64,000 bases of DNA from assembly GCA_018714185.1 (NCBI GenBank), contig DVNT01000052.1, positions 1 through 64,000 on the forward strand. The letters are read 5' to 3'. This DNA comes from Candidatus Aphodousia gallistercoris. GTDB taxonomy: Bacteria; Pseudomonadota; Gammaproteobacteria; Burkholderiales; Burkholderiaceae_F. The first letter of the stretch is position 1, and every line of letters starts with the position of its first letter. Positions 1 through 8,274 of the stretch are shown piece by piece. The notes below the pieces were generated by a model. The model did no database searches. It was not told the DNA's origin and saw nothing but the letters and a program-made list of their open reading frames with translations. The position numbers were made by a program, and so were the translations under genes.

Positions 1-2
1 TT

Positions 3-227
3 TTCTTTAGCCATCCCAATGAGCTCCTGGCAACGCTTGAGCAAACCCTGGTCTGGCACGGCTTTACCCGCGAACAGGTTAAGCTCGTTGCCGAGGAACC
101 TTTTCAGCTCAGCGATGATGAAGAGGACGACTACCTCTATCCGGCCTTTGACGGCAAGCTTCACGAAATCCAGCCCCCGCAAGAGAGCCAGACAACGCAA
201 GTACCCAGTTCCCTGCGCTTGAACTAA
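3..227 (+). CDS. C-terminal end of an unidentified protein (5' truncated by window edge)
   Basis: An open frame runs from the left edge to a TAA at 225-227 and gives about 74 residues. The frame was chosen because it has a protein-like composition: it includes an acidic patch (SDDEEDDYLYPAFDG) and ends in PSSLRLN. The ATG-initiated alternative frame at 19-222 is rich in Ser, Arg and Pro and looks like a shadow. No family is recognised. It ends five bases before the stop codon of endA, so the two genes are convergent. Confidence 0.45.
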   Translation, partial: FFSHPNELLATLEQTLVWHGFTREQVKLVAEEPFQLSDDEEDDYLYPAFDGKLHEIQPPQESQTTQVPSSLRLN

Positions 228-232
228 CCGTC

Positions 233-973
233 TTACCAGAGCTTTGCCTGAAGGCAGGGCTCTTTGACAAAGCGATTTTCGTTACCCTGAATCGCTTCGA
301 TGCGCTTGGCCCGGGTGCATTCCCATTGGTCAACAGGATATTGCTTATTCCATGCCTGCATAAGATTTTGTTGCGACCGGCTTAACCGAAAGCGCGGGTA
401 CGCTTCTTGCATGTATAGGTAGGTTCTGGCTATCGGCCCGCGCGCATTCTCCGGCGGCTCAACACGACGGTTATCGATTTTCATGGCACAAGAGCCGAAA
501 TCGCTTTGAACCCCGGGCAATTCCTGGAAACGATAATTTTGCCGGGCCGCATTGACCGCACCGATCGCCGGATACAAGTTGTACATATCGGACTGCATGA
601 AGCGATATTCATTATTAACCTTTTCGGCGCACTTGCGCCCCTTAAAGGCCTTACCGCCCTTGTTGACGCAATCAGGATGGCCTTCTCGCCACTCCAGGAA
701 AGTGCGGCCGAAATTTTCTGCCGGCACCACATGTTCCCACTCCACACGTTCGGCACGGTCTTTGAACTTTTCAGTCACGAAGCCCGCCGGCAGCTTCACT
801 TTCTTTTTCGCATCAAAGCTTGCCTCGCAATAAAAGGTCACCCGATGATCATAGTAGACCTGTTGCTCAAGCATCCGCTTTGCTTTGTTAAAGGAATCGT
901 TGTGAGTATTGCCTTGTGCCCAAACCGAGGTTGACAAAACGGCAACGGCCAAAAAAAGCAGTCGTTTTTGCAT
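233..973 (-). CDS. endA: Endonuclease I (EndA/NucM family), secreted DNase
   Basis: The 246-residue product starts with a typical Sec signal peptide (MQKRLLFLAVAVLSTSVWA, cleavage after about residue 19). The endonuclease I core follows, with the beta-beta-alpha-metal motif RVEWEHVVPAENFG, in which His81 is the expected general base. The conserved segment MYNLYPAIGAVNAARQNYRF supplies the metal-binding Asn region. Members of this family cut double-stranded DNA non-specifically in the periplasm or outside the cell. Cysteines at about 49, 101 and 115 and further ones downstream suggest disulfides, as in E. coli EndA. The length matches the family (about 235). It stands alone on the minus strand, convergent with the truncated gene at the left edge. 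The likely role is nutrient DNA degradation or limiting DNA uptake. Confidence 0.93.
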   Translation of the reverse strand: MQKRLLFLAVAVLSTSVWAQGNTHNDSFNKAKRMLEQQVYYDHRVTFYCEASFDAKKKVKLPAGFVTEKFKDRAERVEWEHVVPAENFGRTFLEWREGHPDCVNKGGKAFKGRKCAEKVNNEYRFMQSDMYNLYPAIGAVNAARQNYRFQELPGVQSDFGSCAMKIDNRRVEPPENARGPIARTYLYMQEAYPRFRLSRSQQNLMQAWNKQYPVDQWECTRAKRIEAIQGNENRFVKEPCLQAKLW

Positions 974-1042
974 AACGCAGTCCGAAAAAATGATTTGTCC
1001 AGTATAACGGCAATCCGTAGAAAAAACCGTTCAAGGGACCGG

Positions 1043-1073
1043 AAAAAGAAAGCCCCACCGGTTAAGGTGAGGC
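1043..1073 (-). terminator. Intrinsic terminator of the lysine-riboswitch operon
   Basis: Read on the minus strand, GCCTCACC pairs with GGTGGGGC (one G-U) around a short loop and is followed by TTTCTTTTT. It lies about 27 bases past the amidohydrolase stop codon. Confidence 0.8.
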
Positions 1074-1099
1074 CCCAAGCGAATCAAACCGATTCGAAA

Positions 1100-2704
1100 T
1101 TATTGGCGTTCGTAAACGATTTCGCCGTTTACCATCGTCATATCAACGTGTGTATTGAGGATTTCGTCCGGATTGATCGTAAAGATGTCCTTATCGAGAA
1201 CGACCAAGTCGGCGACATAGCCGGCCTTAAGCCGCCCCTTGGAACCTTCCTCGAAGGAAGCATAGGCGCTTTCATACGTATAGGCATCTACGGCTTGATA
1301 GATGTCGACGCATTCTTCCGGGTGGAAGCCGCCGGCGGGTTCGCCGCGCAAGTTCTTACGGGTAACCGCGCAGTAAAGGTTCGGCAACGGATTCATGTCT
1401 TCAACGGGGCTATCGGTACCGTAGCTCGTGTGTACGCCCAAGTCGATCAACGTCTTGAAAGCGTAGCTTGTTGCCGCCAACTCCTTGCCGACGCGCGCTT
1501 CCACAATGCCCGTATCGTAATGCAAGAAAATGGGCTGCACCAAGGCGAGAATATCATTCTTTGTAAAGCGCTCAAGCAACGGACGATCGGTAATCTGCAC
1601 ATGGATGATGCCGTGGCGCAACGGATTTTGCCCGTTCGTGCACACCTTGTCGTAACTATCAAGTACCGATTCAACGGCGGCATCGCCGATAGCGTGCGTA
1701 GCCACGCTGCAACCGTGCTCAGTAGCAATCTGCACCAACGTATCCAACTGCTCTTGCGTGAGCGTTGCAATACCTCGGGTCGAAGGATCGTCCGCATAGG
1801 GCTTGCGCATGTAAGCGGTGCGGGCGCCAAGGCTGCCGTCGACAAAGAGCTTCAAGGGACCAAAACGGTTGAAATCATCGCCCACGCCGGTCTTATAGCC
1901 CATGGCCAAAAATTCCTTAAAGCCTTCGGGTTCCATGAAATTAAATTGATGGTAAACACGGATGCTGTGGTTTTCAGCCATCACTTCGTTATAGGCTTGC
2001 AGGGTCGAGCGCCAATCATTCATGCGCACGTCGCAGGTTTGCACCGAGGTTACGCCCGTTTCATTGGCGTGCTTAATAGCCGTTAAAATCAGGCGCTTTT
2101 TCTGTGCCACGGAACGCTCGCTCATTAGGCAGCGCACTTGGGCGCGGGCGTTTTCACGAAATACGCCCGTAAGCTCGCCGTTTTCCTGGTCAATGGCACC
2201 GCCCGCGTTGGGAACGGTTTCGGTTGTAATGCCGGCCATCTCAAGCGCTTTGGTATTGCACGTAAGGATATGGCCGCAAGCGCGGTCGAAAATAATCGGG
2301 TATTCGGTCGAAATTTGATCCAAGTCGTGGCGGGTCAAAAGGCGGTGCTCATCAGTGAAATAATCCTGATTCCAGCCCATGCCGTGCACCACTTCCCCGG
2401 GTTGCAGGTCATTTTCTTCGATGTAGCGGCGGCCACGCTCGATCACCTCGGCAATGGTGCTAACTCCGTGCAGCTGCACGGCGGCCAAAGCAATGCCCGT
2501 GTTATAGAGGTGCTGGTGCGAGTCATTAAAGCCCGGAACAATCGTACGGCCCTTGGCATCGTATTCGCGTTGGGCCGTGCCGGCCGCACGGACCTCTTCT
2601 TCACTGCCGACGGCAACGATACGGCCTTCGTCGTTAATCAAGAGCGCTTGAGCAAAGTGCTCGCGTTCAACATAAATCTTGGCGTTATAAATCAGCGTTG
2701 ACAT
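1100..2704 (-). CDS. YtcJ-like metal-dependent amidohydrolase (Amidohydro_3)
   Basis: This 534-residue cytoplasmic enzyme of the amidohydrolase superfamily has the N-terminal metal motif GFNDSHQHL (HxH near residue 64). It also has a central DGSLGARTAYM segment and the C-terminal GTDSPVEDMNP motif with the metal Asp, typical of YtcJ-type hydrolases whose substrates are usually unknown. The frame also opens at an ATG at 2716. That start is rejected because it overlaps the upstream stop and has AAGG touching the start codon, whereas the ATG at 2704 has AAGGA 11 bases upstream and leaves a one-base gap. It is the second gene of an operon with an amino acid permease behind a lysine riboswitch. 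Its substrate is therefore probably lysine-derived, for example an N-acylated or cyclised lysine (inference). Confidence 0.85.
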   Translation of the reverse strand: MSTLIYNAKIYVEREHFAQALLINDEGRIVAVGSEEEVRAAGTAQREYDAKGRTIVPGFNDSHQHLYNTGIALAAVQLHGVSTIAEVIERGRRYIEENDLQPGEVVHGMGWNQDYFTDEHRLLTRHDLDQISTEYPIIFDRACGHILTCNTKALEMAGITTETVPNAGGAIDQENGELTGVFRENARAQVRCLMSERSVAQKKRLILTAIKHANETGVTSVQTCDVRMNDWRSTLQAYNEVMAENHSIRVYHQFNFMEPEGFKEFLAMGYKTGVGDDFNRFGPLKLFVDGSLGARTAYMRKPYADDPSTRGIATLTQEQLDTLVQIATEHGCSVATHAIGDAAVESVLDSYDKVCTNGQNPLRHGIIHVQITDRPLLERFTKNDILALVQPIFLHYDTGIVEARVGKELAATSYAFKTLIDLGVHTSYGTDSPVEDMNPLPNLYCAVTRKNLRGEPAGGFHPEECVDIYQAVDAYTYESAYASFEEGSKGRLKAGYVADLVVLDKDIFTINPDEILNTHVDMTMVNGEIVYERQ

Positions 2705-2705
2705 T

Positions 2706-4112
2706 TTATTGTGCATCCTTGTTTTGTTGGGCTACCAGGGCGTCGTGGTTCTTGCGGAACATGATTTCATAGATCACCAAACCTAAGAGCGGAACAATGA
2801 AACCGAGTACCACCGTGAAGGGATCGTTAACGATCGTGTTGGCGATCAAGCCGATCATGATGGCGCAAATCAACAGAATCGGAATCGGGTACAGCCAGAC
2901 CTTGTACGGACGTTCCAAGTCCGGATACTTGCGGCGCAAAATAATCACGGAGAAGAAGGTCATGCCGTGGAAGATCATGCCGCACAAGGCCACAAGGCTC
3001 GTCAATTCACCCAAAGTGCGGGACATAATCAGCACGATGGCTAAGCAAGCCGAGGCGATTTGGGCGTTCATCGGCGTGCGATAGGTCGGGTGCAACTTGC
3101 CGAAGGGCTTAAAGAACGCGCCGTCGCGGGCCATGGCGTAGTACATGCGCGGGAAGGCGAGCACGCATCCGTTTAAGGAACTGAAGATCGCCAGGATCAT
3201 CGCGGCGCCGACGATATACATGCCGGCACTGCCAAAGAGCATGTTGGCGGCTTCCGTGCCCAAATAGAAATTACCCGAATCAACCATTTCCACAATCTTG
3301 TCATACGGCACAACACGGAAAATGGAGTAGTTAAAGAGCACGTACAAAAGGGCCACACCCGTAATCGCCAAAATAAGCGACAACGGAATATTTCTCTTCG
3401 GATTCTTGATTTCTTCGGCGATGTTGTTGAGGTTCGTCCACCCTTCATAGGCCCACAAGGTGGCAATCACGGCAAAACCGATCATGGACATCAGGGTACC
3501 GAAGGAAGGCATTTCACCGGGTATCATGAAGAGATCGGGCGATTCGGTGCCGAAGAAAAGTCCGGCAAACAAAATGAGCAGGATCGGCAACATCTTCAAT
3601 ACCATGAAGACGTTTTGCAGGCGGCTGCCCAAAGCAACGCCTCGAATGTTAATGAGCGTTAAAAGCACCACCGTGGCAATGGCAATCACCTTTTGAGCAA
3701 CGGGGTCAATGGTCCAAAGCGAATTGAGCGCTGCGGCAAAGGCCACGGCTAAAGCGGCAATGGAGCCGGGGTTTGAGAGCGTGAAATTTCCGAAGCCGCA
3801 CATAAAGGCGATGCGTTCGCCGTAGGCTTCGCGCAGGTAGACGTAGTAGCCGCCCGCTTTCGGAATCATGGCTCCCAATTCGGCAAAGCAGATACCGCTC
3901 AAAAGCGTGACCAAACCGCCGATAATCCAAACCAAGAGAGAAAGCCCCGGGCTCATGCCGGCGCGTTGCAGGACGATAGCCCCGATATAGAAAATGCCCG
4001 AGCCGATCATAATGCCGGCCAAAACCGAGATGCCGCCAAAAAGCGTGACTTCACGGCGCATTTCCGTGGCTTCGCTTTGCAGGTTTCTTGCTGCAGAAGA
4101 AGTCGTCATCAT
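2706..4112 (-). CDS. APC-superfamily amino acid permease, probably lysine-related
   Basis: This 468-residue integral membrane protein has about 12 hydrophobic segments. It has the APC hallmark in the first helix (GIMIGSGIFYIGAIVL) and resembles the LAT-like/YfnA group. It should import or exchange an amino acid across the inner membrane. Start choice: the frame opens at 4187, but that extension runs through the U-tract hairpin of the leader, so it cannot be translated normally. ATGs at 4112 and 4109 are each preceded by AAGGA (5 and 8 bases). It sits directly behind a lysine riboswitch with an attenuator, so expression should rise when lysine is scarce. This makes lysine the best substrate candidate although the fold does not define it. 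The amidohydrolase follows after one base. Confidence 0.88.
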   Translation of the reverse strand: MMTTSSAARNLQSEATEMRREVTLFGGISVLAGIMIGSGIFYIGAIVLQRAGMSPGLSLLVWIIGGLVTLLSGICFAELGAMIPKAGGYYVYLREAYGERIAFMCGFGNFTLSNPGSIAALAVAFAAALNSLWTIDPVAQKVIAIATVVLLTLINIRGVALGSRLQNVFMVLKMLPILLILFAGLFFGTESPDLFMIPGEMPSFGTLMSMIGFAVIATLWAYEGWTNLNNIAEEIKNPKRNIPLSLILAITGVALLYVLFNYSIFRVVPYDKIVEMVDSGNFYLGTEAANMLFGSAGMYIVGAAMILAIFSSLNGCVLAFPRMYYAMARDGAFFKPFGKLHPTYRTPMNAQIASACLAIVLIMSRTLGELTSLVALCGMIFHGMTFFSVIILRRKYPDLERPYKVWLYPIPILLICAIMIGLIANTIVNDPFTVVLGFIVPLLGLVIYEIMFRKNHDALVAQQNKDAQ

Positions 4113-4143
4113 TAATCCTTTTTTAAAAATAGTTATCGGAAAC

Positions 4144-4171
4144 AAAAAAAAGTTGCATCTACCGATGCAAC
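4144..4171 (-). terminator. Attenuator hairpin of the lysine riboswitch
   Basis: On the minus strand GTTGCATC and GATGCAAC close a four-base loop and are followed by a run of eight T. The 5' arm region (TTGCATCGGTAG) can instead pair with CTATCGATCGCAA, read on the minus strand at 4219-4207. That segment contains the 3' strand of aptamer helix P1, so P1 formation frees the terminator, as in known L-box switches. Confidence 0.9.
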
Positions 4172-4214
4172 CTTCCATTTGTCTCACGTCTGATGACGAC
4201 GGGCGTTTGCGATC

Positions 4215-4375
4215 GATAGCTCCTCCACTTCATTGCTGAAGCAGGAGTCACAGGGATATTCTCTCTGTGCCCAACTGGCTTATCCTGCCGGATGAACCGT
4301 TTCGGCGAATCGACCTTTTACCGTCATCTCCGGGCGCCCCCTCCGACGGTGACTCTTTCTCTTCGCGCCTCTATC
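4215..4375 (-). promoter_or_regulatory. Lysine riboswitch (L box)
   Basis: Read on the minus strand, the element opens with GATAGAGGCGCGAA and closes with GGAGGAGCTATC, so P1 is GATAG/CTATC. In between are the L-box landmarks AGAGTCA, AAGGTCGATTCGCCGAAAC (compare the family core GCGTCGCCGAA) and AGTTGGGCACAGA. The size (161 nt) and the order of landmarks match the lysine aptamer. Together with the downstream attenuator and the antiterminator described there, it should switch the permease-amidohydrolase operon off at high lysine. Confidence 0.93.
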
Positions 4376-4388
4376 AACTTTGAATGAA

Positions 4389-4418
4389 AATTTACACCCG
4401 TAAAAAGGACTTTGTAAA
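4389..4418 (-). promoter_or_regulatory. Putative sigma-70 promoter of the lysine operon
   Basis: Read on the minus strand: TTTACA, 18-base spacer, TAAATT. It lies just upstream of the riboswitch, so transcription would start a few bases before P1. Confidence 0.5.
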
Positions 4419-4431
4419 TAGATCACCGGCA

Positions 4432-4470
4432 ATAAAAAAGGGATCGCAACCGATTATTTTGCGATCCCTT
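4432..4470 (-). terminator. Intrinsic terminator of clpB
   Basis: AAGGGATCGCAA pairs perfectly with TTGCGATCCCTT. On the minus strand the stem is followed by TTTTTTATT. It lies 26 bases after the clpB stop codon. Confidence 0.88.
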
Positions 4471-4495
4471 AGGCAATATGCCCTATTTTTGGGGG

Positions 4496-7084
4496 TTAGT
4501 TCACCGCCGGCGAAGTCACCTCAAACGTGAAATGCCCGTCTTTGGCTCCCACAACCACCGTATCCTTGGGCTTAATTGATCCGTCAAGGAGCTTTCTCGA
4601 GAGGCCGTTTTCGATGTAGTCTTGGATAGCACGCTTTAAGGGCCGAGCGCCAAAGAGCGGATCAAAGCCCACCTTGGCGATTTCTTCCAAGGCATCCTCG
4701 CCTACCACGAGCTCAATATCCTGAGCCGCTACGCGAGCCTGCAGCTTCTTGAGCTGAATCTTCGCAATGTCCTTGATGACCTTATCGTTTAAGGCATTAA
4801 AGACCACGATTTCATCAATACGGTTGATGAATTCCGGACGGAAGTGCTCGCGCACCTCGCGCATGGCCGCTTCCTTAATTTCCTCTTGCGGACGTCCTAC
4901 CAAGCTTTGGATTTCATGCGAGCCCAAGTTACTCGTCATGATGATCACCGTGTTCTTGAAGTCCACCGTGCGACCCTGGCCGTCGGTCATGCGGCCGTCG
5001 TCCAAAACCTGCAAGAGCACGTTAAAGACATCCGGGTGCGCCTTTTCGACTTCGTCGAGCAAGATGACGCTGTAGGGTTTGCGACGCACCGCCTCGGTGA
5101 GGTAGCCGCCTTCTTCATAGCCCACATATCCCGGAGGCGCACCGATTAAGCGCGCAACCGAGTGCTTTTCCATAAATTCGCTCATGTCGATACGAATCAT
5201 GGCATCTTCCGTATCAAAGAGGAATTCGGCCAACGCTTTTGTCAGCTCGGTCTTGCCGACACCGGTCGGTCCCAAGAACAGGAACGAGCCGTACGGACGG
5301 TTCGGATCCGACAGGCCGGCACGAGAGCGCAAAATCGTATCCACCACGGCTTTGACTGCGGCGGGCTGGCCGACAACACGCTTTTGCAGCGCTTCGCCCA
5401 TATGCAAAAGCTTCTGGCGCTCGCCCTCCATCATCTTGGAGACGGGAATCCCGGTAGCACGCGAGACCACCTCGGCAATTTCCTCAGCCCCGACGCTCGT
5501 ACGCAAGAGCTTGGGTTCATTGCCCTTCTTGGACTCTTCCTTACGAAGCTTTTCTTCCAACTTGGGCAACACGCCGTACTGCAGCTCGGCGAGCTTATCG
5601 AAAAGGCCTTGGCGGCGATACTCCTCCATGCGATGCTTGGTCTTATCGATATCATCGCGCACGGTCTTGGCTTCAAGCGCCTCGACCTTTTCCTTTTTCC
5701 AGATTTCCTCGAGGTCGCCGTATTGCTTGGTCAACGTTTCGATTTCTTTTTCGATCGCTTCCAAGCGCTTGATGCTCGCCTCATCGGTTTCCTTTTTCAT
5801 TGCTTCGCGCTCAATCTTTAATTGGATCAAGCGCCGGTCAAGCTTATCGAGTTCCTCGGGCTTGGAGTCGATTTCCATCTTCACGCGAGCGGCCGCCTCA
5901 TCGATCAAATCAATTGCCTTGTCGGGCAAGAACCGGTCGGTGATATAGCGTTGAGAAAGCTCAGCGGCAGCCACAATGGCCGGGTCGGTAATTTCCACGC
6001 CATGGTGGGCCTCATACTTTTCTTGCAGGCCGCGCAAAATAGCGATCGTATCTTCCACGCTCGGCTCATCGACAAGCACCTTCTGGAAGCGGCGCTCCAA
6101 AGCCGCATCCTTTTCGATGTACTTGCGGTACTCGTCCAAGGTCGTTGCGCCGATCACATGCAATTCACCGCGAGAAAGGGCAGGTTTGAGCATATTGCCC
6201 GCATCCATCGAGCCCTCGGTTTTGCCCGCGCCGACCACGGTGTGCAGCTCATCAATAAACAATATGATCTGACCGTTCGATTGCGTGACTTCCTTTAAAA
6301 GCTTCTTGAGCCTTTCTTCAAACTCGCCGCGGTACTTTGCCCCGGCAATCAGACCGGCCATGTCCAAACTCAAAATACGTTTGTTTTTCAGCGTATCGGG
6401 GACTTCGCCATTGACAATACGTTGTGCCAAACCCTCGACAACGGCCGTCTTACCGACACCGGGTTCACCGATCAGCACCGGATTGTTCTTCGTGCGGCGC
6501 TGCAAAATCTGCATCGCACGGCGAATTTCATCGTCACGGCCGATCACCGGGTCGAGCTTGCCTTCACGCGCTTTTTGCGTGAGGTCCACCGTATATTTCT
6601 TAAGCGCTTCGCGCTGGTTTTCCGCATCGGGGTTGTCGGCCTTGTCGCCGCCTCGAACCTCATTGATGCTCGCTTCCATCGCGCGGCGGGTCAAACCGCA
6701 ACGCTTGGCAATGCGACCGGCCTCGCCCTGCTCTTGGCACAAGGCCAAAAGCGCCATGTCCACGGAAATGTATTCATCGCCGCGGGCCATCGCTTCCTTT
6801 TCGGTCAGGTTAAGCCAGTTGATGAGATCACGCCCGGCTTGAATGTCGCCGCCCGTACCGGAGACTTTCGGCTGGCGTTTAACCGCCTCGTCGATTTCCG
6901 ACACAAGCTTTTGCACGCTCACGCCGGCACGTTCGAGCTGGGATTTGCTTGAGCCGTCTTCATCATGCAAAAGGGCGGACAAAAAGTGCACGTCCTCCAT
7001 GATTTGGTTGTCGTTGGCTAAAGCAAGGCTTTGGGCATCGGCAAGCGCCTGTTGGAATTTCGTTGTTAACTTGTCTTGTCTCAT
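4496..7084 (-). CDS. clpB: ATP-dependent disaggregase ClpB
   Basis: This 862-residue hexameric AAA+ chaperone dissolves protein aggregates together with DnaK. The N-terminal Clp_N repeats are followed by the first ATPase domain ([14 protein letters not shown]; Walker [11 protein letters not shown]). A long coiled-coil middle domain ([19 protein letters not shown] onward) then separates it from the second ATPase domain ([26 protein letters not shown]). The length equals the usual 857-865. The start has GGAGGAAC upstream. A sigma-32 type promoter lies about 65 bases before the ATG, consistent with heat-shock control. It is monocistronic, with its own terminator. Confidence 0.98.
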   Translation of the reverse strand: MRQDKLTTKFQQALADAQSLALANDNQIMEDVHFLSALLHDEDGSSKSQLERAGVSVQKLVSEIDEAVKRQPKVSGTGGDIQAGRDLINWLNLTEKEAMARGDEYISVDMALLALCQEQGEAGRIAKRCGLTRRAMEASINEVRGGDKADNPDAENQREALKKYTVDLTQKAREGKLDPVIGRDDEIRRAMQILQRRTKNNPVLIGEPGVGKTAVVEGLAQRIVNGEVPDTLKNKRILSLDMAGLIAGAKYRGEFEERLKKLLKEVTQSNGQIILFIDELHTVVGAGKTEGSMDAGNMLKPALSRGELHVIGATTLDEYRKYIEKDAALERRFQKVLVDEPSVEDTIAILRGLQEKYEAHHGVEITDPAIVAAAELSQRYITDRFLPDKAIDLIDEAAARVKMEIDSKPEELDKLDRRLIQLKIEREAMKKETDEASIKRLEAIEKEIETLTKQYGDLEEIWKKEKVEALEAKTVRDDIDKTKHRMEEYRRQGLFDKLAELQYGVLPKLEEKLRKEESKKGNEPKLLRTSVGAEEIAEVVSRATGIPVSKMMEGERQKLLHMGEALQKRVVGQPAAVKAVVDTILRSRAGLSDPNRPYGSFLFLGPTGVGKTELTKALAEFLFDTEDAMIRIDMSEFMEKHSVARLIGAPPGYVGYEEGGYLTEAVRRKPYSVILLDEVEKAHPDVFNVLLQVLDDGRMTDGQGRTVDFKNTVIIMTSNLGSHEIQSLVGRPQEEIKEAAMREVREHFRPEFINRIDEIVVFNALNDKVIKDIAKIQLKKLQARVAAQDIELVVGEDALEEIAKVGFDPLFGARPLKRAIQDYIENGLSRKLLDGSIKPKDTVVVGAKDGHFTFEVTSPAVN

Positions 7085-7146
7085 AGTCTTTATTGTTCCT
7101 CCGATTCTGCCCTTTCCGGGCGGAACCTTATCGTTTTCTAAAGACT

Positions 7147-7175
7147 ATATCGGGTTGGGTTGATGGATTTTCAAG
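7147..7175 (-). promoter_or_regulatory. Sigma-32 (heat-shock) promoter of clpB
   Basis: Read on the minus strand: CTTGAAA, 14-base spacer, CCCGATAT. This matches the RpoH consensus CTTGAAA-N13/14-CCCCATNT at nearly every position and sits about 60 bases upstream of clpB. Confidence 0.85.
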
Positions 7176-7289
7176 AGGAAAGCCAAAAAAATTTTATTAT
7201 TTAGAATCAAATAGTTATTGTTTTGTTCACAAATCCTAATGATTTTGTAACATTTTCAAGACAGAGGCTGTGTTTAAGTGGGCAAGTTT

Positions 7290-7694
7290 TCAAAGATGGC
7301 CGCGGATTGTCAGAACGCCCAAGACGAGCGCAAAGAAAGCCCCGCCGAAATGAATAGCAAAGTGTTCGATAGAGGCAAGCCACTGGCCCGTAAGCATAAA
7401 GTGCAGATTTTCACCCAAAACAGCCGTAAGCGTAGACAGCGCTCCCAAAAAGCCCGTAATGATAAAAAGGCGCACCGCCGGAGAAATTTCCGGCCGGGTG
7501 GAAAGCCAAGCCAAGGCCATGCCCATGAGATAGGCAGCCAACAGATTGGAAAAAACGGTGCCCAAAGGCGAATTTAAAAACCACTGGGTGTTATTGAAGG
7601 CATAGGTTAGCATCCAACGCAAAAGCGCGCCGATGCTTGCACCTGTCGCTACGGATAAAATCACAAGCCACAACGGGCCGTCTTTGGTCATCAT
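7290..7694 (-). CDS. crcB: CrcB/FluC-type fluoride channel homologue with altered Phe box
   Basis: This 134-residue membrane protein has four predicted helices, as in dimeric Fluc fluoride exporters. Family marks present are GALLRW in helix 1 and GTVFSNLLAAYLMG in helix 2, with the pore Asn at about 50. The helix-3 motif usually reads GF-GGLTTFSTF. Here it reads GFLGALSTLTAV (residues 81-92), so both phenylalanines of the Phe box are replaced, by Leu89 and Val92. The protein is complete and well preserved elsewhere. It could still export fluoride by a modified pore, or it may have diverged. Start codons at 7694 and 7691 are both possible. No fluoride riboswitch was seen upstream. Confidence 0.85.
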   Translation of the reverse strand: MMTKDGPLWLVILSVATGASIGALLRWMLTYAFNNTQWFLNSPLGTVFSNLLAAYLMGMALAWLSTRPEISPAVRLFIITGFLGALSTLTAVLGENLHFMLTGQWLASIEHFAIHFGGAFFALVLGVLTIRGHL

Positions 7695-7734
7695 GGGTGT
7701 TTCCGGAGAAAAAATTCATGCCGATTATATGCTC

Positions 7735-7762
7735 TTGACATCAAATTAGTTCAAAATACTGA
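7735..7762 (+). promoter_or_regulatory. Putative sigma-70 promoter of the PrxQ gene
   Basis: A perfect -35 TTGACA is followed by a 16-base spacer and a weak -10 TACTGA, 29 bases before the ATG. Confidence 0.45.
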
Positions 7763-7790
7763 AGTCACCTTTTCTAAGAGGATACCGACC

Positions 7791-8252
7791 ATGGAACTGT
7801 TAAATCAAAAAGCGCCCGCCTTCAGCGCCGAAGCAACAACCGGCACGATCAGCCTGTCAGACTTTGCGGGCAAACCTTTGGTTCTTTACTTTTATCCGAA
7901 AGACAACACAAGCGGCTGCACGATGGAAGGCCGCGACTTTGCAGCCCACTACGAAGAATTTAAAGCCCTGGGCTGCGAGATAATCGGTGTCTCCCGCGAC
8001 AGCCTGCGCAGCCACAAAAATTTCTGTGAAAAGCAAGGCTTTCCTTTCCCGCTCATCAGCGACCCTGACGAGGCGCTATGCAAGCTCTATGACGTGATGA
8101 AGCTTAAAAAAATGTACGGGCGGGAGTATATGGGAGTCGAACGCAGCACTTTCCTCATCGATGCCAAGGGCGTTGTCGCCGGCGAGTGGCGCAAGGTGAA
8201 AGTCCCCGGCCACGTCGAAGCCGTGCTTGAAGCCTTAAAAGCCCTCCCCTAA
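7791..8252 (+). CDS. bcp: Thioredoxin-dependent peroxiredoxin PrxQ/Bcp
   Basis: This 153-residue cytoplasmic thiol peroxidase reduces H2O2 and organic hydroperoxides using thioredoxin. The peroxidatic Cys43 sits in NTSGCTMEGRDF. The second Cys five residues later, found in E. coli Bcp, is replaced by Arg48. Instead Cys79 (HKNFCEKQGF) lies 36 residues downstream. That spacing matches the second PrxQ type, whose resolving Cys is in helix alpha-3 (Xylella-type). GAGGA lies 9 bases before the start. The PhoH-like gene follows after 22 bases and may be co-transcribed. Confidence 0.93.
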   Translation: MELLNQKAPAFSAEATTGTISLSDFAGKPLVLYFYPKDNTSGCTMEGRDFAAHYEEFKALGCEIIGVSRDSLRSHKNFCEKQGFPFPLISDPDEALCKLYDVMKLKKMYGREYMGVERSTFLIDAKGVVAGEWRKVKVPGHVEAVLEALKALP

Positions 8253-8274
8253 CCACTAGAAAGGATAGACCCAT

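Noticed and set aside
968..2086. 372-codon plus-strand frame antisense to the amidohydrolase
   Set aside because: It is the complement of a gene with clear motifs, has no ribosome site, and its composition looks like a shadow frame.
4113..4187. N-terminal extension of the lysine-operon permease
   Set aside because: It runs through the attenuator hairpin and the U-tract; the ribosome site is at 4112.
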